Origin: an uncultured Endozoicomonas sp.
Lineage (GTDB): Bacteria; Pseudomonadota; Gammaproteobacteria; Pseudomonadales; Endozoicomonadaceae
Reading direction: 5' to 3'
NCBI RefSeq assembly: GCF_947495845.1
Contig: NZ_CANMAO010000027.1
Span: forward strand, 1-58,049
Length of the DNA: 58,049 nucleotides
The notes beneath the pieces were generated by a model, which was not told the DNA's origin, ran no database searches, and saw only the letters and a program-made list of their open reading frames with translations. A program made the position numbers and the translations under genes. Of the stretch, positions 18,564 through 28,476 are shown piece after piece; within the stretch, counting starts at the first letter, position 1; the number at the start of each line of letters is the position of its first letter.

Positions 18564-18983
18564 ATGGAGTTTGCAGTTCCATGGTCGTCTTTATTGGGCG
18601 GCATACTTTTGGGTGCATCAGCGCTTCTGTTATTACTGTTCAACGGTAAAGTTGCTGGCATCAGCGGTATTATTGGAGGCCTGATCAGCCCCGAAAAACA
18701 AGATTTTCTCTGGCGACTGCTTTTTCTTCTGGGAATGATGGGTGGCGGCTGGCTTGCTATCCAATTTTTGGGGATTACCTTCCCTTCCGATTTCAGCGCT
18801 TCTCCTATGGTCATTATTATCGCAGGTCTTTTCGTTGGGCTTGGTTCTGGTTTGGGAAATGGCTGTACCAGTGGCCATGGCATCTGTGGCATTGGTCGTT
18901 TATCAGTCAGATCCATTGCCGCTACCTGCACGTTTATGGCCGTTGCTGCGGTGACTGTTTTTATCCGACTTCACGTGATGTAA
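18564..18983 (+). CDS. YeeE/YedE-family sulfur transporter, N-terminal half
   Basis: 139-residue membrane protein with about four helices and the family motif GLGSGLGNGCTSGHGICGIGRLS (about 92-114), whose cysteine is thought to relay sulfur species such as thiosulfate. A Shine-Dalgarno (AGAGGGAG) precedes the ATG. It pairs with the next gene, together equal to one full-length YeeE/YedE protein, as in the PmpA/PmpB two-gene arrangement. Part of the ArsR-controlled operon. Confidence 0.88.
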   Translation: MEFAVPWSSLLGGILLGASALLLLLFNGKVAGISGIIGGLISPEKQDFLWRLLFLLGMMGGGWLAIQFLGITFPSDFSASPMVIIIAGLFVGLGSGLGNGCTSGHGICGIGRLSVRSIAATCTFMAVAAVTVFIRLHVM

Positions 18984-18996
18984 GGGAGTGTTGCTG

Positions 18997-19416
18997 ATGT
19001 TTTATATTATCTCTTTACTCACGGGTCTGATATTTGGGATTGGCATGGCGTTATCCGGCATGATTGATCCCGCGGTGGTTATTGCTTTTCTGGATGTAGC
19101 CGGCGAATGGAACCCAGCTCTGATGTTTGTGATGGGCGGTGCGCTGCTGGTATTTATTCCGGGTTATCAGCTGCTCATTAAAAAGCGACAGCAACCGTTT
19201 ATTGCAGCGAAATGGTCACTTAATTCGCTAAAAGCACTGGATCGACCGCTGATTATCGGTGCTGCACTGTTTGGATTGGGATGGGGAATTCTGGGCGTTT
19301 GCCCCGGACCCGCAGTGACGTCCATGCTTGCGGGTAACAGTGATGTATGGCTATTTATGGTTGCCATGATCGCAGGGCTTTTCATCAGTCAAAAGCTGAA
19401 GCAAAAGATCAACTGA
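18997..19416 (+). CDS. YeeE/YedE-family sulfur transporter, C-terminal half
   Basis: 139 residues from ATG 18997, chosen because AAGGGAG lies nine bases upstream; a GTG at 18988 overlaps that site. Helices include LLTGLIFGIGMALSGMIDPAVVIAFLD, a family motif, and GLGWGILGVCPGPAVTSM with the conserved Cys-Pro. It starts 13 bases after its partner. The last 8 bases overlap the 3' end of rnr on the other strand, so the inserted block abuts rnr with no spacer or terminator. Confidence 0.87.
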   Translation: MFYIISLLTGLIFGIGMALSGMIDPAVVIAFLDVAGEWNPALMFVMGGALLVFIPGYQLLIKKRQQPFIAAKWSLNSLKALDRPLIIGAALFGLGWGILGVCPGPAVTSMLAGNSDVWLFMVAMIAGLFISQKLKQKIN

Positions 19417-22024
19417 TCTTCCGCTTGCGGGGCTGCTTGCCTGCCGGTTTTCCTGAAGGCTTTTCTGAAGGGCTTCTTGAGGGCTTAGCTGTGCTGGCAG
19501 CACCTGCTTTATCGCCAGTCGCCTTTTTCTTTTTGGCGACGGTTTTCTTTTGAGCCGCTTTTACTGGCTTACCCTTCTTGGTGGTTTTCTTTTTTGCTGG
19601 TTTCTTTCCTGAGCGACCACCGTCTTCGGATTTAGCACCTTTGCGTTTCTTCGCAGCCTCTTCCGCTTCCTTCGCTTCTTTCAGCAGTTTTGCTTTAGCA
19701 GCAGAGGATTTGAAGCGACTGCCCAGCGCAGCACTGCCTGAGGATTTCGATTTGCCTGCAGATTTCGACTTTCCAGCTGATCTTTTACGACTCGGGTTGC
19801 TCACGGTAGAGAGCAGTTCAAAATCGATCTTCTTGTCATCCAGGTTGACCTTACTGACCATCACTTCCAGCTGATCACCAAGGCCAAAACGTCGCCCTGT
19901 GCGCTCACCTTTCAGGCAGTGGTGAACATTGTCGTAGATGTAATAGTCATCTGGCAGACTGGTAACATGCACCAGACCTTCGACAAACACATCTTTCAAC
20001 TCCACAAACAACCCAAAGCCAGTGACCGCAGCCACCACACCATTAAAGGTCTGACCGATATGCTGCTGCATGTAATCACACTTCAGCCAATCCATAGCGT
20101 CTCGGGTCGCTAGATCTGCTCGACGTTCAGTCACAGAACAATGTTCGCCTAATGCCTGAATATCACCATGGTCGTAGGGATAAATTTTCTTTTTGGGAAT
20201 TGGCAGAGCGCCCACTCGAATCACATGTTTCGATGCAATATCAGAACGTATCACGTGACGTAGTGCACGATGTATCAGTAAGTCAGGGTAGCGACGAATC
20301 GGTGAAGTAAAGTGTGCATACTCTTTAAACGCCAGGCCAAAGTGTCCTTCATTCTCGCCACTGTAAATGGCTTGGCTCATCGAACGCAGAACCACTACCT
20401 GAATAACATGGAAGTCCGGGCGATCTTTTACTTTAAGCAACAATGCCTGAATATGTTCCGGCGTAATCTTGCCCGACGGTAATGCCAGACCAAGAGTGCT
20501 CAGAAAGCTGTTCAGGTTCAGTCGCTTCTCCATAGTTGATCCTTCATGGACACGATAGAGACCCGGCAGATTATGCTTTTTCAGGAATTTTGCAGCGCAG
20601 ACGTTGGCGCAGAGCATGCATTCTTCAATCAGCTTATGTGCATCATTCCGAACTGTTGGAACGATTTGCTCGATCTTACGGTTACGACCGAAAATGATTT
20701 GTGTTTCTACGGTATCAAAATCGATAGTGCCGCGATCCGCACGAACAGCGATCAATGTCTTATAGAGCTCATAGAGTTGATCAACATCTTTAGTAACGTG
20801 TTGATACTCTTTGCGCAGGGTCTCACCTTCTTCACTATGGGACAGCATCTCCCACACTTTGGTGTAGGTTAGGCGTGCGTGAGAACGGATAACCGCTTCG
20901 CAGAATTTGTAACCGGAGATTTTACCTTTGGCGCTGATGGTCATTTCACACACCATCGCCAAGCGATCGACTTCAGGGTTCAGTGAACACAACCCGTTAG
21001 ACAACACTTCCGGCAACATGGGAATCACATGGCCAGGAAAATAGACCGATGTTCCCCGATTATTGGCTTCTTTATCGAGGGCTGAATCCGGTTTTACGTA
21101 ATGGGACACATCCGCAATAGCAACAAATAAACGCCAACCGCCGCCTTTCTTGGGCTCACAGTAAACAGCATCATCAAAGTCACGGGCATCTTCACCGTCA
21201 ATGGTGACAAACGGTGTTTCCCGAAGATCGACTCTCAGCTCTTTATCTTTTTCTGCAACTTCGGTTTTGAAACCTTTGCACTGGTTTTCTACAGTTTCCG
21301 GCCACTCATGGGGAATGCCGTGGGTGCGAACCGCCACTTCCACTTCCATGCCCGCATCGGCACGACCACCGAGGATTTCTTTCACGATCCCCATTGGCAT
21401 ATTGCGACGGCCAGGCTGGCGGGTAATTTCCAGCAGCACATATTGCCCTTCTGTTGGCATTAATGGCCCGGGCTGAACGATGACTTCGCGACTGATTCGC
21501 TGATTTTCCGGCACCACAAAAGCGGCACCGGATTCTGTATAAAAACGACCGACAAGTTGTGTCGTATTCTGTTCAATGACTTCGACCAGCTGACCTTCTC
21601 TGCGGCCACGGTGGTCCACGCCGGACTCTCGAACAACAGCTCGATCACCATCAAAGAGTTGACGCATTTCGCGAGGGGACAGGTACAGATCTTCCCCACC
21701 GTCGTCTGGTATTAAAAAGCCAAAGCCTTCTTTATTGCCTTGTACCCGGCCTTTGATCAGGTTCAGTTTGCTGACCAAGGCAAAAGCGTTCTTACGATTC
21801 TGCAGCAGTTGTCCGTCACGAATCATCGCTTTGAGACGAAACATCAATGCTTCTTTCTGTTCTTCTTCCGTGACGCCCATCTCTGTGCACAGAGTGCTAT
21901 GGCCGGCTGGCGCGCCCCGCTGCTCCAGAAACTCCATAATATACACACGGCTGGGAACCGGGTTCTCATACCGCTGAGCTTCGACAGAAGCCTGACTATC
22001 CTGATCTTTCCACCCTTTTGACAT
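19409..22024 (-). CDS. rnr: Ribonuclease R
   Basis: 3'-5' exoribonuclease that degrades structured RNA and works in trans-translation and rRNA quality control. 871 residues against 813 in E. coli. N-terminal winged helix and cold-shock domains (about 25-240), catalytic RNB domain with D276, D282, D284 and D285 in the DGEDARDFDD motif, S1 domain (about 655-740) and a Lys/Ala/Ser-rich tail of over 100 residues (KSAGKSKSAGKSKSSG-like repeats, then a KKK-rich end). The extended basic tail accounts for the extra length. nsrR, next to rnr in enterobacteria, is absent; purA lies immediately upstream. Confidence 0.96.
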   Translation of the reverse strand: MSKGWKDQDSQASVEAQRYENPVPSRVYIMEFLEQRGAPAGHSTLCTEMGVTEEEQKEALMFRLKAMIRDGQLLQNRKNAFALVSKLNLIKGRVQGNKEGFGFLIPDDGGEDLYLSPREMRQLFDGDRAVVRESGVDHRGRREGQLVEVIEQNTTQLVGRFYTESGAAFVVPENQRISREVIVQPGPLMPTEGQYVLLEITRQPGRRNMPMGIVKEILGGRADAGMEVEVAVRTHGIPHEWPETVENQCKGFKTEVAEKDKELRVDLRETPFVTIDGEDARDFDDAVYCEPKKGGGWRLFVAIADVSHYVKPDSALDKEANNRGTSVYFPGHVIPMLPEVLSNGLCSLNPEVDRLAMVCEMTISAKGKISGYKFCEAVIRSHARLTYTKVWEMLSHSEEGETLRKEYQHVTKDVDQLYELYKTLIAVRADRGTIDFDTVETQIIFGRNRKIEQIVPTVRNDAHKLIEECMLCANVCAAKFLKKHNLPGLYRVHEGSTMEKRLNLNSFLSTLGLALPSGKITPEHIQALLLKVKDRPDFHVIQVVVLRSMSQAIYSGENEGHFGLAFKEYAHFTSPIRRYPDLLIHRALRHVIRSDIASKHVIRVGALPIPKKKIYPYDHGDIQALGEHCSVTERRADLATRDAMDWLKCDYMQQHIGQTFNGVVAAVTGFGLFVELKDVFVEGLVHVTSLPDDYYIYDNVHHCLKGERTGRRFGLGDQLEVMVSKVNLDDKKIDFELLSTVSNPSRKRSAGKSKSAGKSKSSGSAALGSRFKSSAAKAKLLKEAKEAEEAAKKRKGAKSEDGGRSGKKPAKKKTTKKGKPVKAAQKKTVAKKKKATGDKAGAASTAKPSRSPSEKPSGKPAGKQPRKRKIS

Positions 22025-22110
22025 GTGGTTTATTGCACCTCGTTACCAGCCAGAGGCTGCTTTTGAATTTGAAAAGGCTGCCGGTGTGTCATTCCGATCA
22101 TGCAGGGGTA

Positions 22111-22269
22111 TACCAATTCTGTTTTTAAATTATGGGCTGCGCAGCTATTTTGGCCGACTGGATCTGCGTTGAAGTTCCTCGCCATAGCTACGGCTATGAC
22201 TCGTCTCTTCGCCTTGCCCAGTCGCCCAAAATAATTTGCTCGCTCCAAAATTTAAAAACGCCATTGGTA
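22111..22269. repeat. 159-bp imperfect-palindrome repeat, copy B
   Basis: Same element as 14643-14801 in the opposite orientation, about four differences in 159 bases, starting TACCAATTCTG and ending GCCATTGGTA. It sits between the purA terminator and the rnr start, so it would be within or near the rnr promoter/leader. The remaining bases of the 22025-22405 spacer show only the purA terminator. Confidence 0.87.
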
Positions 22270-22349
22270 TTACTATTGCATCCATTCTTTATTAGTACAT
22301 CGTTAGGTGAGTTTATGCAAAACAGGCAGGGAGTATACAACATAAGAAG

Positions 22350-22381
22350 AATAGCCGATCCTGAATATGGATCGGCTATTT
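22350..22381 (-). terminator. Probable terminator downstream of purA
   Basis: A perfect 12-bp stem (AATAGCCGATCC with GGATCGGCTATT, 7-base loop) lies 25 bases after the purA stop. The minus-strand trailer is TATTCTTCTTATG, only moderately T-rich, so termination may be partial. Confidence 0.6.
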
Positions 22382-22405
22382 CATTGTGCTTACCCGAAAG
22401 AATGA

Positions 22406-23844
<1,439 letters not shown>

Positions 23845-23864
23845 AGCAGTCACGACAATACGGT

Positions 23865-25049
23865 TTAGCCAATCGGCTCAACCAACCACTTGCCGCCTCG
23901 GCAGACCAGCTGACGGTTACAACCCATGTCCGCTGCTTCTGTCTTTTGCCCGGGCAGCTGACAAACTACCCTTTGGCCCTGTTGGCGCAATGACTGGACA
24001 GTTCCAGCATCCACACCCAAAGGTGCAAAAACGGTTAACTCTTCGGTCTGTTCACTGACGTTGCCAGCTTGCAGCTCCAATAACGCTTTCAAATCCGTAC
24101 TGAAACCTGTTGCCGGACGTGAACGACCAAAGGCCTCACCAATCCCATCATACCGGCCACCTTTGGCAATCGCCTGACCTTGATCAGGAAGATAGGCCGC
24201 AAAAACGACACCTGTATGATAGTTGTAGCCTCTTAACTCACCCAGATCGAGGTAGAACCCAGTCCCCTGGTAACGAGCGCTGATATCACGGGCAATGGAC
24301 TCAAGTTCATCCAACGCGACCTGCACACCCTTAGGCGCTTTTTCCAGAGCAGCTCTTGCCCGATCAAGAATGTCGATATCACCTGCCAGTTGAGGTAGTG
24401 CGTTCAGCATGGCTGCAACGTCTTTATCGATATCCCACTGATTCACTAGTTGCTCAATCTCTGAGATTGCTTTGCGCTGTAGCGCATCAAACAGCTCGTG
24501 TTCCTGAGCATCAGTCAAGCCGGCCTGATCCGCCAACAGTCGATAAATCTGCACATGGCCAAGATCCAGGTTAACGGACTCTGCACCCACTCTGCCCAGT
24601 GTTTCGAGCATCAGGGCAATCACTTCCAGATCACTTGCCACACCAGAGTGACCGTATAATTCGGCACCGATCTGAATCAGTGAGCGTGATGCGCCCAGCG
24701 TCTCCGGTCGAGTGTGAAAGACACTGCCTGAATAACACAATCGTACCGGGCCATCCTGATTCAGTGCGTGGGCATCAATTCTTGCTACTGCTGGTGTTGT
24801 GTCTGCCCGCAGACCAAGGGTTCTGCCGGTCAGCTGATCCGTCACTTTAAATATCTGCAGATCCAAATCGTGACCAACACCGGCGGTCAATGATTCCATA
24901 AACTCAAGATGCGGTGGAATCACCAATTGATAACCCCATCGATCAAACAGATCGAGTATGTCGCGTCTTAACTTTTCAGCACTTCGGGCTTTGCCTGGCA
25001 GAATTTCTTCAATTCCATCCGGCAGCAGCCAGCGATCAGCAACGGTCAT
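23865..25049 (-). CDS. hisZ: ATP phosphoribosyltransferase regulatory subunit HisZ
   Basis: Class II aminoacyl-tRNA synthetase-like protein (394 residues) that joins the short form of HisG to give an active, histidine-regulated first enzyme of histidine synthesis. Recognised by MTVADRWLLPDGIEEILPGKA, LGLRADTTPAVARIDAH, and the C-terminal LGELRGYNYHTGVVFAAY and GGRYDGIGEAFGR. It retains the HisRS fold without a tRNA-binding domain. Linkage to purA and hflKC is typical outside the enterobacteria. Confidence 0.94.
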   Translation of the reverse strand: MTVADRWLLPDGIEEILPGKARSAEKLRRDILDLFDRWGYQLVIPPHLEFMESLTAGVGHDLDLQIFKVTDQLTGRTLGLRADTTPAVARIDAHALNQDGPVRLCYSGSVFHTRPETLGASRSLIQIGAELYGHSGVASDLEVIALMLETLGRVGAESVNLDLGHVQIYRLLADQAGLTDAQEHELFDALQRKAISEIEQLVNQWDIDKDVAAMLNALPQLAGDIDILDRARAALEKAPKGVQVALDELESIARDISARYQGTGFYLDLGELRGYNYHTGVVFAAYLPDQGQAIAKGGRYDGIGEAFGRSRPATGFSTDLKALLELQAGNVSEQTEELTVFAPLGVDAGTVQSLRQQGQRVVCQLPGQKTEAADMGCNRQLVCRGGKWLVEPIG

Positions 25050-25100
25050 AACAATCTCTCTTTTTGTTCATATCGAGTGTTACGGAAAAACCACCTAACA

Positions 25101-25171
25101 AGGTCGGTAACGCCAACAGCGTTGCCGACATAGCGAACTTCTCGTCGGCAATCCTTTGGATTACGACCTAC
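25101..25171. repeat. REP-like hairpin pair
   Basis: Two short palindromes in tandem opposite orientation: 25101-25129 (AGGTCGGTAAC ... GTTGCCGAC) and 25144-25171 (GTCGGCAATCC ... GGATTACGACCTAC). The same arms occur at 29860-29945. It sits between hisZ and the DUF2065 gene. Confidence 0.7.
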
Positions 25172-25190
25172 AGGGTTAACAGGTTTAGCA

Positions 25191-25391
25191 TTAACCATTT
25201 ATAAGGTAGAGCAGACCAACACCCACCAGCATACTGATAAGGCCGCCCACTCTGAGCTGTTTGTCATCAATTTCTGCAAGTTTGCTCACCAATTGACGCC
25301 AGCGCTGGGGATAAAGAAAAGGCACTATACCTTCAATCACCAGCATCAGGCTCAATGCGATCAGCAACTGCTGTATAAAGTCTATTTCCAC
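25191..25391 (-). CDS. DUF2065 small inner-membrane protein (YjeT type)
   Basis: 66 residues with two hydrophobic helices (about 7-27 and 47-65, LISMLVGVGLLYLI) and the family block VIEGIVPFLYPQRWRQ. Known only as a conserved neighbour of hflC and purA. A terminator separates it from hflC, so it probably starts its own transcript. Function unknown. Confidence 0.9.
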   Translation of the reverse strand: MEIDFIQQLLIALSLMLVIEGIVPFLYPQRWRQLVSKLAEIDDKQLRVGGLISMLVGVGLLYLING

Positions 25392-25405
25392 ACAGCCCTC
25401 ACACG

Positions 25406-25430
25406 AAAAAACCGGGCGGAGCCCGGTTTT
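25406..25430 (-). terminator. Terminator of the hflK-hflC transcript
   Basis: Minus strand: AAAACCGGGC-TCC-GCCCGG followed by TTTTTT (arms 25430-25421 and 25417-25408). It lies 46 bases after the hflC stop and 15 bases upstream of the DUF2065 ATG. Confidence 0.88.
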
Positions 25431-25476
25431 GGTAATACTACCACGGTTTTTTCAGACTAACAGCACAATCTTGTGC

Positions 25477-26343
25477 TTACTTATCCTGATTAAAGTAACG
25501 GAAGAAGTCACCTTTTGGCTCAATCAGCATGATATTGCCGCTTTCGCCAAAACTTTCCTTGTAAGCCTGAAGGCTACGATAGAAAGAATAGAACTCAGGA
25601 TCCTTCTTGTAAGCTGCCGCATAAATCTCAGCAGACTTCGCGTCACCATCACCTCGGATAATCTCAGACTGACGGTATGCATCGGCCAGCAGTACTCGCT
25701 TCTCACGGTCAGCATTAGCCATGATGCCTTCGGCCATTTCCTGTCCACGTGAACGATAGTCCTGAGCTTCTTTTTCACGCTCGGAAGACATACGTTCAAA
25801 CACGGAATCGCTTACCTGAGGCGGTAGATCGATACGTTTGATACGAACGTCCATCACGCTCACACCCAACTCTTCCTGAGCCACTGTATTCAGCGACTTG
25901 GTCAGATCATCCATCATCTCGTCACGCTGTCCGGAAACCACCTCGTTCAGAGTCAGGCTACCAAACTGGTTACGCATGCTGGATTCTGCACGCTGGGCAA
26001 GCAGATTACTGGCACGGAATACATCACCGGCAGTTGCACGATAGAAGTCGTACACGTTGTGAATACGCCACTTGATGTAGGAATCCACAATAACCGCTTT
26101 CTGCTCAAGGGTCAGGAATCGTTCAGATGGCACATCCAATGTCTGCAGACGTCCATCAAATACCTTAACCTTGTCGATCAGAGGAATTTTCACGTGCAGG
26201 CCAGGCGGAATAGTGTCGCGCACTACCTGTCCGAAACGCAATTGAACCGCTCTCTCCCGTTCGGAGATAACAAACAGACTACCCCAAGCCAATATAACGG
26301 CCACTACGGCGATAATCAGTCCAGTGAAGGCTTTCTGACTCAT
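25477..26343 (-). CDS. hflC: Protease modulator HflC
   Basis: SPFH-domain protein (288 residues) that forms with HflK a large periplasmic cage around FtsH, limiting its proteolysis of membrane proteins. N-terminal membrane anchor (about 5-27, AFTGLIIAVVAVILAWGSLFVI), then SERERAVQLRFG and the SPFH core, and a helical C-terminus. Overlaps the hflK stop by four bases (ATGA). Confidence 0.96.
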   Translation of the reverse strand: MSQKAFTGLIIAVVAVILAWGSLFVISERERAVQLRFGQVVRDTIPPGLHVKIPLIDKVKVFDGRLQTLDVPSERFLTLEQKAVIVDSYIKWRIHNVYDFYRATAGDVFRASNLLAQRAESSMRNQFGSLTLNEVVSGQRDEMMDDLTKSLNTVAQEELGVSVMDVRIKRIDLPPQVSDSVFERMSSEREKEAQDYRSRGQEMAEGIMANADREKRVLLADAYRQSEIIRGDGDAKSAEIYAAAYKKDPEFYSFYRSLQAYKESFGESGNIMLIEPKGDFFRYFNQDK

Positions 26344-27506
26344 CGGCTAACCCTCCCCCCACTGGCCCGTGAACTATTCACGCGCTTGTTCAATTCTTCC
26401 GTCACCCGGTTAGTAATCTCATTCAAATCCTGAGTAGACAGCTGTTTGGATGGCATGGCGCTATTGCTGCTGGACTGCATAATCTTGTCCAGTGGCAGGT
26501 ACATCATGTTATTTCCACCTTCAACATCCACCAGAACCTTGTTGGATTTGCTAAGCACTTCCTCAATGGTTTCAATGTACAGACGCTCACGGGTTACCTC
26601 TGGTGCACGTTTGTACTCGGTTAGCAGCTTCACAAAACGATCAGCTTCACCTTCAGAACGTGACACAACCTCATCACGGTAACCATTGGAGTTTTCGATG
26701 ATGCGCTGAGCCTGACCACGGGCTTCAGGAACCACCTTATTGGCGTAAACCTGAGCCTTGTTCTTGGCACGCTCTTCGTCCTCACGGGCACGAATTACAT
26801 CGTCAAACGCCGCCTGCACTTCCTTGGGAGGATGCGCACTTTCAATGTTGACCTTGGCCACATTCAGACCAGAGCCGTAGCTATTCAGGTATGTCTGCAA
26901 ACGTTCACGTACTTCAACCCCCATGACCTCACGGCCTTCGGTCAGTACCTGATACATTTCAGAACCACCCACTACATGACGCAATGCGCTCTGAGTCGCC
27001 TCTTCAAGGCTGACCAGTGGCTTGGCAACATTCAGCACGTAATCCTGGATGTTATCAATGTTGTACTGAACGGACATGGAGACTTCTACAATGTTTTCGT
27101 CTTCAGTCAGCATCTGCTGGAGAAGATTGTAGGTACGCAGTTCCGTCACACGCTCCTGAAACTTTTGTTCAATAGGAGGAAAATACACGTGCAGACCAGC
27201 ACCAACAGTAGAGTGGTATTCACCAAAACGGAGAATAACAGCCTGCTCTTTTTCATCCACGGTATAGACGGCATTCCACAGATAAGCGATTGCCGCCAGA
27301 ATCAAGATGCCGATGAACATTCCAGAAGACGAACCGCTTTGAGCGCCACCGCCGGAACTGCCTTTTCGGCCTCCACCGAACATTCCGTTCAGTTTTTCCT
27401 GAAATTTACGAAAAGCATCATCCAGGTCTGGTGGTCCCTGCTTATCGCCTTTGTTACCACCGCCCCATGGATCCTGGTTATTTCCACCCGGCTCGTTCCA
27501 GGCCAT
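26340..27506 (-). CDS. hflK: Protease modulator HflK
   Basis: SPFH partner of HflC (388 residues). Starts with the typical Gly/Pro/Asp-rich cytosolic segment (MAWNEPGGNNQDPWGGGNKG), has a transmembrane helix at about 62-82, the SPFH domain (VDEKEQAVILRFG) and a Ser/Asn-rich C-terminus. The Shine-Dalgarno TACGGAGAC lies upstream of ATG 27506. In relatives hflX lies directly upstream; here a bacteriohemerythrin gene and a 287-bp spacer intervene. Confidence 0.96.
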   Translation of the reverse strand: MAWNEPGGNNQDPWGGGNKGDKQGPPDLDDAFRKFQEKLNGMFGGGRKGSSGGGAQSGSSSGMFIGILILAAIAYLWNAVYTVDEKEQAVILRFGEYHSTVGAGLHVYFPPIEQKFQERVTELRTYNLLQQMLTEDENIVEVSMSVQYNIDNIQDYVLNVAKPLVSLEEATQSALRHVVGGSEMYQVLTEGREVMGVEVRERLQTYLNSYGSGLNVAKVNIESAHPPKEVQAAFDDVIRAREDEERAKNKAQVYANKVVPEARGQAQRIIENSNGYRDEVVSRSEGEADRFVKLLTEYKRAPEVTRERLYIETIEEVLSKSNKVLVDVEGGNNMMYLPLDKIMQSSSNSAMPSKQLSTQDLNEITNRVTEELNKRVNSSRASGGRVSR

Positions 27507-27793
27507 ATATGTCTCCGTAGAGTCAGTATCTAATTGAATATTGGTCGCGCATCCCTAGCTTCTACAGACGATCGCGCAAGACAAAATCGCCTGTCATCGA
27601 CATTCACTCCACCACAGAGGGGTTGAAAATGCAATGAACCAGTACCGCCAGAACTCATAGTGTACCTTATAATTGCGTTCAAGCTGAACGCACTTTGAAA
27701 GGCAATACCTGAAGCCAGATTGTAGGGTTTGGATAGCGAATAGCGCAAGCCGAATTAGTAAAGACCGAAACAGCTCATCTTTACAATTCAATT

Positions 27794-28282
27794 TTATGAA
27801 TCAAAGATACGATCCAGCCAGCTGCGCTTTTTATAGCTTGCGGCCACACCTTTGGACAGCATAAAGGGCACATATTCACGATCTTCTTCGAGAATATGTT
27901 TACTCAGCCAGACTCTTAAAAAGTGCAGAAGTTCAAAGGTGACGTGCTGGCCATCCAAAACACGCCGATGCAGACCGTTAACTTGTTCGATTAATTGACC
28001 ATGGTGTTTTTTGTGCTCTTCATAGTCTGGATAGTCCAGAACCCGCATCAGCGCTTCTTCGACGGCAAAATGGATTCGTGTATATTCCACCAGGCGACCT
28101 AGAATTTCAGCTGCCGCTTCAGAACCGTGATGTTCATGAATGGCTCGGTGCAACTCATTCAGCAAATCCACCAGCACACGATGCTGGGCATCAATTTCTT
28201 CGATGCCGATGCAAAACTTGTCCGACCAGGGAAATAATTCTTCGATATCTGCCTGCACTTCTGCCGCATTCATACTCGCCAT
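27794..28282 (-). CDS. Bacteriohemerythrin
   Basis: Oxygen-binding non-haem diiron four-helix bundle, 162 residues. All ligand motifs are present: H34 (DAQH), H71-x3-E75 (HFAVE), H90-x3-H94 (HKKHH) and H129-x4-D134 (HILEED). The opening WSDKFCIGIEEIDAQH is standard. Such proteins buffer or deliver O2, or protect metal enzymes, in microaerobic cells. ATG 28282 is favoured by AGGG seven bases upstream. It is inserted between hflX and hflK and has a perfect FNR/Anr site upstream. Confidence 0.93.
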   Translation of the reverse strand: MASMNAAEVQADIEELFPWSDKFCIGIEEIDAQHRVLVDLLNELHRAIHEHHGSEAAAEILGRLVEYTRIHFAVEEALMRVLDYPDYEEHKKHHGQLIEQVNGLHRRVLDGQHVTFELLHFLRVWLSKHILEEDREYVPFMLSKGVAASYKKRSWLDRIFDS

Positions 28283-28446
28283 TTTGATACCCTATTTCTA
28301 TTTATTCTGATAAGTCTCTCTGCATTATTTACTCATTACATACACAACAATCGTCGTTAAGTGACAATTCACGGTAGCAAATGGTGGGTTTTTAAAGCAG
28401 ATGAGATTGGTATGCACAATACTGACGGGAATGATTCCCACCAGCA

Positions 28447-28460
28447 TTGATACAGATCAA
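28447..28460 (-). promoter_or_regulatory. FNR/Anr box upstream of bacteriohemerythrin
   Basis: TTGAT-ACAG-ATCAA, an exact match to the FNR/Anr consensus. On the minus strand a -10-like TATTGT (28421-28416) lies at the distance expected for class II activation (box centre about 41-45 bases from the start). It is about 170 bases upstream of the hemerythrin ATG and just beyond the hflX stop. Confidence 0.7.
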
Positions 28461-28476
28461 TATTTTGAAAGGGTTT

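Noticed and set aside
27530-27748. 72-codon minus-strand frame in the hflK-hemerythrin gap
   Set aside because: No ribosome site, no recognisable sequence, and overlapping alternative frames of similar size; looks like chance.
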